Shown here: positions 19,099-29,480 of the stretch, piece by piece | Layout of the letters: each line of letters starts with the position of its first letter | How positions within the stretch are numbered: the stretch's first letter is position 1 | Made by a program: the position numbers and the translations under genes | Assembly (NCBI GenBank): GCA_018712345.1 | Contig: DVHG01000017.1 | Location: 46,122 to 110,121 of the forward strand | DNA from: Candidatus Onthovicinus excrementipullorum | GTDB taxonomy: Bacteria > Bacillota > Clostridia > Oscillospirales > Acutalibacteraceae | DNA: 64,000 nt | Direction: 5' to 3' | The notes under the pieces: generated by a model | Databases searched by the model: none | Seen by the model: only the letters and a program-made list of their open reading frames with translations | What the model was told of the DNA's origin: nothing

Positions 19099-20637
19099 TT
19101 AATTATTCGTGCTTGTGGATTCGTTAGCGGCGGCAACCGGATTGACTTTTTCACCGTCAGTCAGATTGTCCGACGGATTGCGGACGACCTTTTCACCCGC
19201 TTTCAAGCCGGAGACGATCTGGTACATTGTCTCCGAGGCGATCCCCGTTGTAACGGAACGCTTGGATATTGTGTTGTCATCATTGAGGACATAGACGTAT
19301 TTGTCAGAACCATCAATATAGAGCGCCTCCATCGGGATTGCAACGGCGTTCTGCGCCGTCTCCGTCGCGATCTCAACATCCACGTCAAAGCCGATGATGA
19401 TGCTTTCGTCGGGATTGTCTATTGAAGCACGAACGGTCACGTTGGCACTGGAAGCGGATCCGCCGGTAAGAGAGCTGATGTTCAGTCCCCCCGATGTGGA
19501 AGCCGTCGGGGAAATGTACTCGATCTTACCGGTGAACTCCCCGGTAACACTGCTGATCTTGACCTCCTGGCCAACATGTAACTTCAGTACATCGTACTTG
19601 CCGACGCTGAACACCGCCTGAAGGCCATCGTCATAGCTGACAGTCATACCCGTATTGGCCGCATCCATCATCTGCGTGACCATCTGCATGATGGAGGAAG
19701 AGTCCATCTGCTCACCGGAGGTGAGGGAGGACAGCAGACCGGAGAGATCCATCTCCTGCTGGGCGCCGCCGAAAGGCTCCCCTTCTGTAATGTTCACAGC
19801 AGTGACAAGGCCGTCCTTCTGGGCGACCCAGCCGGAAGCAAGGGCATCAAGCTGATTCTGTGCACTGCTGAGCGCCTGCTGCGCGGTATCGACGGCGACC
19901 TTATACAGATCCGCCACAGAGACTGCGGACTGCGCCTGCAATACAACTTTCTGTGCCTGGAGCTTAACAAGCTCGCTCTGCGCTTCCACCAGCTCGGAGA
20001 CATTCCCGAAGGAGCCGCTGATGATCTCATTGAACGCATTGTCACTCCCGCCGGAATTTTTAAACATATCCAGCAACTGCTGAATCTGCTCCGGCGTCAT
20101 ATTCTTAATGATCTCCTGAATAAAGGCGACATCTTCCGTAACATTCGTCATATCCCCGGACGGGACGGATGCCTGTGACTGAAGGGACTCAATCTTAGAC
20201 TCCAATGCGGAGATGTCCGATTCAATCTGCGTCAGTTGCTGCTTGGCCGTCTGGTTGCTCGTGACGGCGGCGTTGTAAGCGGAGAGGGCCTTATCATAGG
20301 CCTGCTGCTTTTCGCTCACCTGCTCACGCAGATCAGACAGATCAAACGTGGCCAAAATATCGCCCTGCTTGACGCGGTCACCGGGCTCAACATTGACGTT
20401 CAGCGGGACTGTCCCCTTTGCCAAGGTGAAGTTGTCGGAGTCCGACGCCTCAATCGTGGCGGTCGGATTGATCGTCTGGACAATGTTCTGCTCCTGGGCC
20501 TCCACGATCTCCGCGGAAAAGCGGTCGTCCGGGCGGACAAGAAAATAGATGCCCAGGCCGATCGCCGCAACCAGCACAACACACAGAACAATAATCCAGG
20601 TCTTCTTCTTTTTGCTGAAAGTCTTCCACTTACTCAT
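19099..20637 (-). CDS. HlyD/MacA-like membrane-fusion adaptor
   Basis: N-terminal TM, NVEPGDRVKQGDILATFDLSDLREQVSEKQQAYDKA, long coiled coil, C-terminal barrel. Confidence 0.88.
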   Translation of the reverse strand: MSKWKTFSKKKKTWIIVLCVVLVAAIGLGIYFLVRPDDRFSAEIVEAQEQNIVQTINPTATIEASDSDNFTLAKGTVPLNVNVEPGDRVKQGDILATFDLSDLREQVSEKQQAYDKALSAYNAAVTSNQTAKQQLTQIESDISALESKIESLQSQASVPSGDMTNVTEDVAFIQEIIKNMTPEQIQQLLDMFKNSGGSDNAFNEIISGSFGNVSELVEAQSELVKLQAQKVVLQAQSAVSVADLYKVAVDTAQQALSSAQNQLDALASGWVAQKDGLVTAVNITEGEPFGGAQQEMDLSGLLSSLTSGEQMDSSSIMQMVTQMMDAANTGMTVSYDDGLQAVFSVGKYDVLKLHVGQEVKISSVTGEFTGKIEYISPTASTSGGLNISSLTGGSASSANVTVRASIDNPDESIIIGFDVDVEIATETAQNAVAIPMEALYIDGSDKYVYVLNDDNTISKRSVTTGIASETMYQIVSGLKAGEKVVRNPSDNLTDGEKVNPVAAANESTSTNN

Positions 20638-20709
20638 AGCGAATCCTCACCTTAGCAGTAAATTTTGCGAGATTTATAAAAAATTTATAAATAATGTATC
20701 GCAAAAATA

Positions 20710-21987
20710 TTAACTGCGCATGAACTTTTTGCGTCCAATATCTGTACGATAATGTGCGCCGTCAAAATGGATCCGTTTGACCGCCGCATAGGCGCTATCA
20801 AGTGCCTCATCGAGCGTTTTCCCCTTGGCCGTGACGCCCAGAACACGTCCGCCTGCTGTGCGGAAGCAGTCTCCATTATAGGCAGTACCCGCGTGATAGA
20901 CAGTCGCGCCATCGACCTGCCCATCCGCATCCAGCCCGGTGATCTCAATCCCCTTCGCATAGGAGCCGGGATAGCCGCCGGACGCCATGACAACACATGC
21001 GCAGCAGTCCGCGCTGAACTTCACGTCTATCTCACCGAGACGGCCATCCACGACCGCCTCCACGATATCGATCAGAGGCGTCTCCAGCAGCGGGAGAACC
21101 ACCTGCGTCTCCGGATCGCCAAAACGTGCGTTGTATTCGATGACCCGGGGGCCCTTCTCCGTGAGCATCAGGCCAAAGTACAGACACCCCTTGAACGGAC
21201 GCTCCAGTTCATTCATCGCCCGGACAGTGGGGAGGAAAATCTGTTCCATACACTGATCCGCAATTTCCGGCGTGTAGAACGGGTTGGGCGCCACCGTACC
21301 CATACCGCCGGTGTTCAGTCCCCTGTCACCGTCGAGCGCACGCTTGTGGTCCATGGAGGAAATCATCGGGACGATGGTTTTGCCATCCGTAAAGCTGAGG
21401 ACGGAGACCTCCGGCCCGGTCAGATACTCCTCAACTACGACCTTTTTCCCGGACTCGCCAAAGGCGCCCCCGCGCATCATGTCATCCACAGCCCTGAGTG
21501 CATCCGCCTCATTTTCGGCGATGATGACGCCCTTCCCAAGGGCCAGACCGTCCGCCTTGATGACAACGGGATATTCGCCGCGGCTCCGGATATAATCCGA
21601 TGCCTGATCCGCGTCCGTAAATACCTCGTACGCCGCCGTGGGGATCCCGAACCGTTTCATCATATCCTTGGAAAAGCTCTTGCTGCTCTCGATCACCGCC
21701 GCGTTCGCGCGCGGGCCAAAGGCGCGGAAGCCGTTGGCCTCCATGGCGTCGACCATGCCGGCCGCAAGCGGATCGTCCGGCGCCACAAAGACGAGGTCCG
21801 CACGGATCTCCTTTGCCAACGCAACCATGCCGTCTATATCGCACGCGGCCACATTTCGGCACTCCGCATCGCGCGAAATGCCGCCGTTGCCGGGGGCGCA
21901 GTAGACCTTATCCACTCTGGGACTCTCTTTAAGCTTGCGGATGAGGGCGTGCTCACGCCCCCCGCCGCCGACCATCAAAACCGTCAT
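20710..21987 (-). CDS. purD: Phosphoribosylamine--glycine ligase
   Basis: MTVLMVGGGGREHALIRKLKESPRVDKVYCAPGN...FGDPETQVVLP. Confidence 0.95.
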   Translation of the reverse strand: MTVLMVGGGGREHALIRKLKESPRVDKVYCAPGNGGISRDAECRNVAACDIDGMVALAKEIRADLVFVAPDDPLAAGMVDAMEANGFRAFGPRANAAVIESSKSFSKDMMKRFGIPTAAYEVFTDADQASDYIRSRGEYPVVIKADGLALGKGVIIAENEADALRAVDDMMRGGAFGESGKKVVVEEYLTGPEVSVLSFTDGKTIVPMISSMDHKRALDGDRGLNTGGMGTVAPNPFYTPEIADQCMEQIFLPTVRAMNELERPFKGCLYFGLMLTEKGPRVIEYNARFGDPETQVVLPLLETPLIDIVEAVVDGRLGEIDVKFSADCCACVVMASGGYPGSYAKGIEITGLDADGQVDGATVYHAGTAYNGDCFRTAGGRVLGVTAKGKTLDEALDSAYAAVKRIHFDGAHYRTDIGRKKFMRS

Positions 21988-22003
21988 TTTTTCTCCCTCC
22001 GAA

Positions 22004-23176
22004 TCAGTGGTGGAACAGGCGCATGCCCGTAAACGCCATAGCAATACCATACTTGTTGCAGGTATCAATTACATTGTCGTCGCGGATAGAACCGCCTGGC
22101 TGCGCGATGTACTCAACGCCGCTGCGATGCGCACGCTCAATATTATCCCCAAACGGGAAAAATGCATCCGAACCGAGGGAGACCCCTTTGAGCGTATCGA
22201 GCCAAGCGCGTTTCTCTTCGCGCGTGAGCGGTTCCGGACAGGTGGTGAAGTACTTCTGCCACTCGCCCTCCGCCAAAACATCCATATAGTCATCCGAAAT
22301 ATAGACGTCAATTGTATTATCCCGATCCGGGCGGCGGATATCCGCCTTAAAGGGAAGGGAGAGCACCTTTTCATGCTGGCGGAGGTACCAGTTATCCGCC
22401 TTATTCCCAGCCAGACGCGTGCAGTGGACACGGGACTGCTGCCCCGCTCCCACCCCGATCAGCTGCCCGTCCTTAGCGTAGCAGACGGAGTTGGACTGCG
22501 TATATTTCAACCCGATCAGCGCCAGGATCAAATCCCGCTTGGCGTCATCCGGGATCGTCTTGTTCTCCGTGACAATATTGTCAAGCAGGGAGGCGTCGAT
22601 CTTAAAATTGTTACGTCCCTGTTCAAAGGTAACACCAAACACATCCTTGCGCTCAATCTCACGCGGAACGTAGTCGGGATCTATGCGGATGATGTTATAC
22701 GTTCCCTTCCGTTTGGATTTGAGGATCTCCAGCGCCTCATCCGTATAGCCGGGAGCGATGACACCGTCGGAAACCTCGCGCTTGATCATGGTCGCCGTCG
22801 GGACGTCACAGACATCCGAGAGCGCGATAAAATCCCCGTAGGAGGACATCCTGTCCGCACCACGTGCTTTGGCATAGGCACAGGCAAGGGGACTGAGCTC
22901 CAGATCATCCACAAAGCAGATCTTTTTCAGCACATCGGACATCTCCGTGCCCAGCCCCGCGCCGGCCGGACTGACATGCTTAAAGGACGCCGCCGCCGGA
23001 AGGCCGGTCGCCTCCTTGAGCTCCTTGACCAGCTGCCAGGAATTGAATGCGTCAAGCAGATTGATATATCCGGGCTTCCCGTTGAGGACCTCGATCGGGA
23101 GCTCCCCCTCCTGCATGAAAATGCGGGAGGGCTTCTGGTTCGGGTTGCACCCATATTTCAGCTGCATCTCTTTCAT
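22004..23176 (-). CDS. Stand-alone AICAR formyltransferase (PurH C-terminal-type)
   Basis: MKEMQLKYGCNPNQKPSR...AAASFKHVSPAGAG...SNSVCYAKDGQLIGVGAGQQSRVHCTRLA; lacks N-terminal MGS-like domain. Confidence 0.88.
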   Translation of the reverse strand: MKEMQLKYGCNPNQKPSRIFMQEGELPIEVLNGKPGYINLLDAFNSWQLVKELKEATGLPAAASFKHVSPAGAGLGTEMSDVLKKICFVDDLELSPLACAYAKARGADRMSSYGDFIALSDVCDVPTATMIKREVSDGVIAPGYTDEALEILKSKRKGTYNIIRIDPDYVPREIERKDVFGVTFEQGRNNFKIDASLLDNIVTENKTIPDDAKRDLILALIGLKYTQSNSVCYAKDGQLIGVGAGQQSRVHCTRLAGNKADNWYLRQHEKVLSLPFKADIRRPDRDNTIDVYISDDYMDVLAEGEWQKYFTTCPEPLTREEKRAWLDTLKGVSLGSDAFFPFGDNIERAHRSGVEYIAQPGGSIRDDNVIDTCNKYGIAMAFTGMRLFHH

Positions 23177-23190
23177 CGCTGTACCTCCGT

Positions 23191-23895
23191 TCAGTGATTC
23201 TTGTTGATAATCCGCGTCTCCATCTCTCCGGCGGACAGATCGCGATAGCAGACATAGAGGGAGACCCTGTTGTCCGTATTCAGGCAGCTCCACACATGTT
23301 CAGAAAAGGAATCAATATCCTCTTCCGTGCGGAAGCATTCCGGCTCCCCGGTAAAGGACGGGATCGGATCGCCATCCCCGTTGTAAGTATGGATCAGATG
23401 GCCCTCGCCGGCAACCGGCTGGCCATAGGTATAATAGAAGCGCTGGACACTGTCCGGATTGCCGCCGGCGCTCTTCAGGATGGAGAGCTTATAGGCGCCG
23501 TCCGCCGCCAGAATCCCGGAGATTCTCGGCGTATAATTGGGCGCGTCCGGCTCAAAGGTACGCGTGTTCAGCGCAGCCTCAAAGCTCCCGCCGCTCTTTA
23601 AAAAGTCCACAATGGTATCCGTCTGATCGCCGTTGGTGACGACAAGATCCCCACCGAACACGCGCACGGGGTGATAGATGATTAGGCTCGGGTCCGTCAG
23701 CTTGCTCTCATCGAAGGCGCGCGTGCGGATGCCGTCCCCGCACGTCTCAAAGACACGATTGCGGCTGTTGACACTGCGCCCCATGATGAAATAGACCACA
23801 ACCGATTTTTTCCCATCCGGTGTCAGGCCGAGCCCAACACCGCGGCCGGGGTAGGTGTTGCCCGACAGATAAGACGATAGATCAAGTGCTGCCAC
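23191..23895 (-). CDS. IMP cyclohydrolase, PurO-like (PF07826 type), GTG start
   Basis: LSGNTYPGRGVGLGLTPDGKKSVVVYFIMGRSVNSRNRVF...EPDAPNYTPRISG; SD GGAGGG upstream of GTG. Confidence 0.88.
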   Translation of the reverse strand: MAALDLSSYLSGNTYPGRGVGLGLTPDGKKSVVVYFIMGRSVNSRNRVFETCGDGIRTRAFDESKLTDPSLIIYHPVRVFGGDLVVTNGDQTDTIVDFLKSGGSFEAALNTRTFEPDAPNYTPRISGILAADGAYKLSILKSAGGNPDSVQRFYYTYGQPVAGEGHLIHTYNGDGDPIPSFTGEPECFRTEEDIDSFSEHVWSCLNTDNRVSLYVCYRDLSAGEMETRIINKNH

Positions 23896-23897
23896 TG

Positions 23898-24527
23898 TTA
23901 TCCCTCCGTAATATGTGTGATATTCCCTGTAACTTTTATTTTCCCCTCGCAGAAAAGGCGGACCGCCTGCGGGAGGAGCTGCCATTCAGCCTGCTCCATC
24001 ACACGCTTTTGCAGCCGCTCCGGTGTATCCCCCTCCTCGACGGGGACCGCCTTTTGCAGAATGATGGCACCGCCGTCCGGGATCTCATTGACAAAGTGGA
24101 CGGTCGCCCCCGTCACCTTGACCCCCTTTTCCAGTGCGGCCTCATGGACCTTCAGTCCATAATACCCCTTTCCGCAGAAGGAAGGGATCAGAGCGGGGTG
24201 AATATTGATAATCCTGTTGGGGAAAGCACGGATAACCTCTTCCCCCAGAATCGAAAGAAAGCCCGCCAGCACAATGAGCTGGGCGCCGCAGGCGTGCAGC
24301 TCATCAATCAGGGCGCGGCCATAATCCGCCGCGTCCGTAAAATCCCTGCGTGCGATGACCGAGGTGGGAATGCCCGCCTTTTCCGCACGCTCAAGCGCGT
24401 AGACGCCAGCGCGGCTCGCAATGACCTTTACGATCTTCCCCGGGCCGAGCGCACCGGCGCGCTCACTGTCGATGAGGGCCTGAAGGTTCGTCCCGCCGCC
24501 GGAGACGAGAACTGCGATCTTCAGCAT
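23898..24527 (-). CDS. purN: Phosphoribosylglycinamide formyltransferase
   Basis: [18 protein letters not shown]...[26 protein letters not shown]. Confidence 0.93.
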   Translation of the reverse strand: MLKIAVLVSGGGTNLQALIDSERAGALGPGKIVKVIASRAGVYALERAEKAGIPTSVIARRDFTDAADYGRALIDELHACGAQLIVLAGFLSILGEEVIRAFPNRIINIHPALIPSFCGKGYYGLKVHEAALEKGVKVTGATVHFVNEIPDGGAIILQKAVPVEEGDTPERLQKRVMEQAEWQLLPQAVRLFCEGKIKVTGNITHITEG

Positions 24528-25561
24528 ATGTCGATCCCCTTCTCGCCGTTGTGCACCTCGCCCATGACAAAGGCATCTTCACCCGCGCCGTTCAGAATCC
24601 GGACCGCCTCGTCCGCCTGCTCCGGCGCCACGGCGATGCACAGGCCAACGCCCATATTAAAGGTGTTGAACATATCGTGTTCCGAGATCCCCTCGCTTGC
24701 GATGATGTTGAAAATCGGCTTGACCGGTACACGGGAGCGGTCAATATGGGCGCGCAGGGTATCACTGAGCATGCGCGGGATATTTTCATAGAACCCTCCG
24801 CCTGTGATGTGGGAGATACCATGGACATCCACGGATTCCATCAATTTCAGCAGCGGCTTAACATAGATCTTTGTGGGGGTAATCAGTTCCTCGCCGAGCG
24901 TTTTTCCACAGTCGTTGAGATAGATCTTCAGCTTTTCATCCGAATTCAGGTTGAACACCTTGCGCACCAGCGAAAAGCCATTGGAGTGCACGCCGGAGGA
25001 AGCCACGCCGATCAGGACATCCCCTGCCTTCAGCTTTTGGGGATCAACGAGCTTGTCCTCATCTGCGATACCCACACAGAATCCCGCCAGATCATACTCA
25101 TCCACAGGATAGAAACCGGGCATTTCAGCCGTTTCTCCGCCGATCAGGGCACACCCAGCCTGTACGCACCCCTCGGCCACGCCGCTGACAATCTCCGCAA
25201 TCTTCTCCGGATAATTCTTCCCACATGCGATATAATCAAGGAAAAAAAGCGGCTTTGCACCGGAACACGCCACGTCGTTGGCGCACATGGCCACACAATC
25301 GATCCCGACTGTATCGTTTTTCCCCATCATAAAAGCGATCTTGAGCTTGGTTCCCACACCGTCTGTGCCGGAGACGAGGACCGGCTTATGAATACCGGTC
25401 ATATCGGGGCGGAACAGGCCGCCGAATCCGCCGATTGCGGACATGACACCCGGGATATTCGTCCGCCGGATATGCTCCTTCATCAGCTCCACAGACTGAT
25501 ACCCAGCCGTGACGTCGACACCGGCATCCTTATAGCTCTTACTGTAGCTTTCCGTATTCAT
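24521..25561 (-). CDS. purM: Phosphoribosylformylglycinamidine cyclo-ligase
   Basis: [25 protein letters not shown]...[15 protein letters not shown]. Confidence 0.95.
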   Translation of the reverse strand: MNTESYSKSYKDAGVDVTAGYQSVELMKEHIRRTNIPGVMSAIGGFGGLFRPDMTGIHKPVLVSGTDGVGTKLKIAFMMGKNDTVGIDCVAMCANDVACSGAKPLFFLDYIACGKNYPEKIAEIVSGVAEGCVQAGCALIGGETAEMPGFYPVDEYDLAGFCVGIADEDKLVDPQKLKAGDVLIGVASSGVHSNGFSLVRKVFNLNSDEKLKIYLNDCGKTLGEELITPTKIYVKPLLKLMESVDVHGISHITGGGFYENIPRMLSDTLRAHIDRSRVPVKPIFNIIASEGISEHDMFNTFNMGVGLCIAVAPEQADEAVRILNGAGEDAFVMGEVHNGEKGIDIC

Positions 25562-25596
25562 GTTATACTCTCCTTTTAATCGGAACAGTCGTTCCG

Positions 25597-27045
25597 TTAC
25601 GCCTTTTTCTCTTTTGTCATGGACGGGAGCTTGCGGGCAAATTTATCCTCCTGCGGCTCTTCGGGGACCGGAATCGGATAGTTCCCCGTAAAACAGCCCA
25701 TGCACATATCGCACGTGGAATCGGGGGCAATCTGCCCGAGGTTTTCCAGACTGAGGTAGTCCAGCGAATCCGCACCAAGCGTCTTACAGATCTCATCGCG
25801 CGTCATCCGGCAGGCAATGAGCTTGTCCTTGGAGTCAATGTCCGTTCCAAAGTAACAGGGGTTGAGAAACGGCGGCGAGGAAATACGCACGTGGACCTCC
25901 ACTGCACCCGCATTGCGAAGCAGGCCGACGATACGAGCGATTGTCGTCCCGCGGACAATGGAGTCATCCACCAGAACCACGCGCTTGCCGCTGACGGCAG
26001 ACTTGAGCGGATTGAGCTTGATCTGCACACTCTTGACACGCTGTGCCTGTGTATCCTGGATAAACGTACGGCCAATGTAGCGATTTTTAATAAATCCCAT
26101 CGAATAGGTGATCCCCGACTCACGCGAATAGCCGATAGCGGCATCAAGCCCCGAGTCCGGGACACCAACCACGACGTCCGCCTCCACCGGAGACTGGCGG
26201 GCCAGGAACGCACCCGCACGCAGGCGGGATTCATGAACGCTGGCCCCATCGATCACGGAGTCCGGGCGGGCAAAATAGACGTGCTCAAACACACAAAGCG
26301 AGGTCGGTCCGCCGCAGTGATCGCGGATGGAGTGGAGTTCTCCGCCCTCCGTCCAGACGATCTCCCCCGGCTCCACATCGCGCACGAACTTGGCGCCAAG
26401 CGTATCAAGCGCACAGGATTCCGAGGTGAAAATGTAGCTGTCCTCCAGCTTGCCGATGCACAGCGGGCGGAAACCGTTGGGATCGCGGACGGCAAGCAGC
26501 TTGCGCGGCGACATCAGCACGATGGAATAGGCACCGCGCACCTTGTTCATCATGACGCTGACGGCCTTTTCAACACTGCCGGCCGCCAAGCGAGACCGGG
26601 CAATCAGATAGGCGATCAGCTCCGCATCGCCGGAGGTCTGGAAGACGCAGCCGTCATGCTCCAGCTCCCGGCGGATCTCCGCCGTATTGACGAGGCACCC
26701 ATTGTTGGCGAGCGCGATGGTTCCGCGCGCGTAGCGCATAACAAGCGGCTGCGAATTGACCTGATGAATCAATTTATTCGGTGAATAACGCACATGCCCG
26801 ACGGCGATATCCCCCTTCCCGTTCTCCGAGAGATTTGCGAGCGTCTGCTTGTCAAACACCTCAGGAACGATGCCGCAGTCCTTGTAATGATCAATTACTC
26901 CGCCGTTGTTCACAGCGATCCCGCAGCTCATCTGGCCGCGGTGCTGGAGCGCATACAGGGCCAGATAAACCTCCTGCGCAAGGGAGAGATCATTGCTGTT
27001 GTAAATGCCGAATACGCCGCACTCCTCGTGAAGCCCGTTAGACAT
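25597..27045 (-). CDS. purF: Amidophosphoribosyltransferase
   Basis: [14 protein letters not shown]...[17 protein letters not shown]...[13 protein letters not shown]. Confidence 0.95.
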   Translation of the reverse strand: MSNGLHEECGVFGIYNSNDLSLAQEVYLALYALQHRGQMSCGIAVNNGGVIDHYKDCGIVPEVFDKQTLANLSENGKGDIAVGHVRYSPNKLIHQVNSQPLVMRYARGTIALANNGCLVNTAEIRRELEHDGCVFQTSGDAELIAYLIARSRLAAGSVEKAVSVMMNKVRGAYSIVLMSPRKLLAVRDPNGFRPLCIGKLEDSYIFTSESCALDTLGAKFVRDVEPGEIVWTEGGELHSIRDHCGGPTSLCVFEHVYFARPDSVIDGASVHESRLRAGAFLARQSPVEADVVVGVPDSGLDAAIGYSRESGITYSMGFIKNRYIGRTFIQDTQAQRVKSVQIKLNPLKSAVSGKRVVLVDDSIVRGTTIARIVGLLRNAGAVEVHVRISSPPFLNPCYFGTDIDSKDKLIACRMTRDEICKTLGADSLDYLSLENLGQIAPDSTCDMCMGCFTGNYPIPVPEEPQEDKFARKLPSMTKEKKA

Positions 27046-27066
27046 AATTCGCCCTCCTCATAAAAC

Positions 27067-27561
27067 TCAAAGCAATTCAGCCTTTGCCTGAATATCAGCA
27101 TCCTTTTTTGCGACGCCCTCCGCCATATCCGCCTTCATCTGCGCGAGCTTGTCCGCAAGTGCGTCATCACTGAGCGCCAAAATCTGCGCCGCCAGAAGCG
27201 CCGCATTCTTGGCCCCATTGACCGCAACGGTCGCCACCGGAATGCCGCTGGGCATCTGCACCGTGGCAAGCAGCGCATCCAGGCCGTCAAAGGTGGAGCG
27301 GATCGGGATGCCGATCACGGGCAGTGTCGTATTTGCCGCCAGAACACCGGCCAAATGAGCCGCCATTCCGGCCGCGGCGATGATGACGCCGAATCCTGCT
27401 CCCATTGCACCCGCCGCAAAGGCTGCGGCACGCTCCGGTGTGCGGTGCGCACTCATGACATGCACCTCAACCGGGATATTGAGCGCCTTCAGCTGCTTGA
27501 TTCCGGCGCTGACGACCTCAAAGTCACTGTCGCTCCCCATAATTACTGCTACTTTTTTCAT
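27067..27561 (-). CDS. purE: 5-(carboxyamino)imidazole ribonucleotide mutase
   Basis: [43 protein letters not shown]. Confidence 0.95.
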   Translation of the reverse strand: MKKVAVIMGSDSDFEVVSAGIKQLKALNIPVEVHVMSAHRTPERAAAFAAGAMGAGFGVIIAAAGMAAHLAGVLAANTTLPVIGIPIRSTFDGLDALLATVQMPSGIPVATVAVNGAKNAALLAAQILALSDDALADKLAQMKADMAEGVAKKDADIQAKAELL

Positions 27562-27598
27562 ATTCAACAACCTCCTGCCATACCACAAAATCAAAACG

Positions 27599-27625
27599 GG
27601 CTGCCGAAAAACACCAACGGCAGCC
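27599..27625 (-). terminator. Terminator/attenuator-like hairpin in the purE leader
   Basis: 8-bp stem GGCTGCCG/CGGCAGCC, then on the minus strand CGTTTTGATTTTG. Confidence 0.5.
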
Positions 27626-27627
27626 GC

Positions 27628-27696
27628 TTATTGATCGGTCGGATTGTGGCAGGAAATGGCACAGGGCAAAACGCCGGTCTGATCGTTTTTGCGCAT
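27628..27696 (-). CDS. 22-codon uORF in the purE leader (candidate leader peptide)
   Basis: MRKNDQTGVLPCAISCHNPTDQ-stop; SD GGGAGGCG 8 nt upstream; stop codon 2 nt before hairpin. Confidence 0.5.
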   Translation of the reverse strand: MRKNDQTGVLPCAISCHNPTDQ

Positions 27697-27726
27697 TCCA
27701 ATCGCCTCCCAAAATCCATTATTTAT

Positions 27727-27755
27727 ATTGTATAAAAAAAATGGCTCTTTTGCAA
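27727..27755 (-). promoter_or_regulatory. Promoter of pur operon/leader
   Basis: Minus strand TTGCAA-N17-TACAAT. Confidence 0.6.
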
Positions 27756-27838
27756 GACTATTCCCATCCAGTTCTGCCTTTTTTACACAAGAATTTATGT
27801 CGATCACAAAAAAAGCAGCAAAACTCCCATTTTTGAGA

Positions 27839-27867
27839 TTGACAAAATCGGGAATAGAGGCTATGAT
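27839..27867 (+). promoter_or_regulatory. Promoter for lipoprotein gene
   Basis: TTGACA-N17-TATGAT. Confidence 0.65.
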
Positions 27868-27921
27868 ATTTTCAATGAATATCCTAAAAAACAAGTTTAA
27901 TTCAAGGGTGGTTATACAAAG

Positions 27922-28536
27922 ATGAAACACTTCAAAAAGTTTTCTGCATTGGCTCTGGCGGGCGTCATGCTCCTGTGCTTCGCCTCCTGCTCTTCCTCCG
28001 ACCTTGATCCGCTCTCTTTTGCTGAAGAATTCAATAAAAACAGCGAAACCTATCAAATCGATACCGCGAAGTTTGTTGAGGTCAAGCTCAGTGACGGGAG
28101 CAAAAAGCGTACCTGCACCTTCCGCTCTGATAACAGCAATATTGGTTCTTTTACCCTCACCGCTTATATTCCGAGCAATAGCGATGCCGTGGATCACATC
28201 TCTTTAATCCTTCCGATTGACAAGTTGACGCTGTCCGGCCTGCTGGGCACGGACGACGCGGAGCCTGCCACCATTCCCGCGGAGCGGAAATCGGCCTTTA
28301 AGGACTTGTTCCTCTCACTGGCACAGGCCTATACGGGCGCGAGCAAATCCAAGGCGGAGGGTTACTTTACCGAGATGGGCCTGGACAATGACGCCTCTTA
28401 CACGACCAGAGCTACTACGGATAAAACGTATGGGAACTACACCTTCAGCTTCCAGGTCAGCGCCCTGACCTCTTCACTGAAGATCACCAACAACAAGCTT
28501 GCATCAGATACGGCCGCTGAGAGCGACGCCGCCTGA
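27922..28536 (+). CDS. Hypothetical lipoprotein
   Basis: Signal peptide with lipobox LLCFASCSSSD. Confidence 0.75.
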   Translation: MKHFKKFSALALAGVMLLCFASCSSSDLDPLSFAEEFNKNSETYQIDTAKFVEVKLSDGSKKRTCTFRSDNSNIGSFTLTAYIPSNSDAVDHISLILPIDKLTLSGLLGTDDAEPATIPAERKSAFKDLFLSLAQAYTGASKSKAEGYFTEMGLDNDASYTTRATTDKTYGNYTFSFQVSALTSSLKITNNKLASDTAAESDAA

Positions 28537-28643
28537 TTGCTTAGCGATAGATAGAAATGCCCGGTTGACCCGAAGTGTCAAAATACCTCCTCCGTCATAG
28601 AATGATAGTAAAGTCATGATATGATGCAGAGGAGGTTCTTTTT

Positions 28644-28715
28644 ATGAAAGTAATCGTCTGGCGCAGCCCCAAATTCCTCAAGGGGATCCTCAAGGTAATC
28701 TTTCACATCAGCTGA
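28644..28715 (+). CDS. spoVM: SpoVM-like 23-aa sporulation peptide
   Basis: MKVIVWRSPKFLKGILKVIFHIS; aligns with B. subtilis SpoVM MKFYTIKLPKFLGGIVRAMLGSFRKD; strong SD gaggaggttctttttATG; terminator follows; conserved gene neighbourhood. Confidence 0.85.
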   Translation: MKVIVWRSPKFLKGILKVIFHIS

Positions 28716-28722
28716 CCTACAT

Positions 28723-28752
28723 AAGGGGCGGGGCATTACAGCCCCGCCCCTT
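28723..28752 (+). terminator. Terminator after spoVM
   Basis: AAGGGGCGGGGC-attaca-GCCCCGCCCCTT. Confidence 0.85.
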
Positions 28753-28844
28753 TACATGCCTTGATTTCAACAGGATAACACCTGCGGTACCCCGGGAGTA
28801 ATAAACAGCGGACAGCACATAAACACTGCGCTGTCCGGCTGCTC

Positions 28845-29480
28845 TTAAATATTCTTTTCAATCACAATAAGCATGTTTCCCTGGTGCAGGATTACCTCTG
28901 CACCGTCCTGAGAAAAATTGCTGACACCGCTCACGCCTGTGGATTCAAAGCCAGGCAAGACGTGATGATCCAGCGGATACTTGGCCCCAATCTCGCTGAC
29001 GATCGAATCTCCGCCGACAGAAAAGACGGAATAAGTGACATTGGGTGGAATACGGCTTACCGTCTCCGCCCCAGTCATGACGTAGGCCAGTATGTCCGAA
29101 TCTTCAAGGGACACCTCAATCCCGCGGCGTGCACAGCGGAACATCAGCATGATGTTCATGATCGTGTGCACCAATCTGCCGCCGGTTCCGCCAAAGATCA
29201 AAAAGCGGTGAAAACCGCGTTCAATCCCCTGCTCCACGGCCAATTCCAGATCCGTATAGTCCTTTTCAACCGGATAACGCAAGGTCTCCAGATCATCCGG
29301 TGCCTCGCCGGAGTCAAAATCCCCAATTGCCAGGCCGACCGTGAGGCCGGCCTGCCGTGCATGGTGAACGCCGCCGTCCGCCGCGATCACAAAATCATCC
29401 CGACGGACCGCATTCCGTATAAAATCCACATCAGTGTCCGGGGACGCACCGATGATGACACAACGCTTTATTTCTGCCAT
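28845..29480 (-). CDS. thiN: Thiamine diphosphokinase
   Basis: VIAADGGVHHARQAGLTVGLAIGDFDSGE...YPVEKDYTDLELAVEQGIERGFHRFLIFGGTGGRLVHTI. Confidence 0.9.
   Translation of the reverse strand: MAEIKRCVIIGASPDTDVDFIRNAVRRDDFVIAADGGVHHARQAGLTVGLAIGDFDSGEAPDDLETLRYPVEKDYTDLELAVEQGIERGFHRFLIFGGTGGRLVHTIMNIMLMFRCARRGIEVSLEDSDILAYVMTGAETVSRIPPNVTYSVFSVGGDSIVSEIGAKYPLDHHVLPGFESTGVSGVSNFSQDGAEVILHQGNMLIVIEKNI

Noticed and set aside
20752-23197. Long plus-strand ORFs (426 and 420 aa)
   Set aside because: Antisense to purD and the AICAR transformylase gene, which have unambiguous family matches.
27561-27755. Purine riboswitch upstream of purE
   Set aside because: No conserved purine-riboswitch loop/junction sequence on the minus strand; only uORF plus hairpin are visible.
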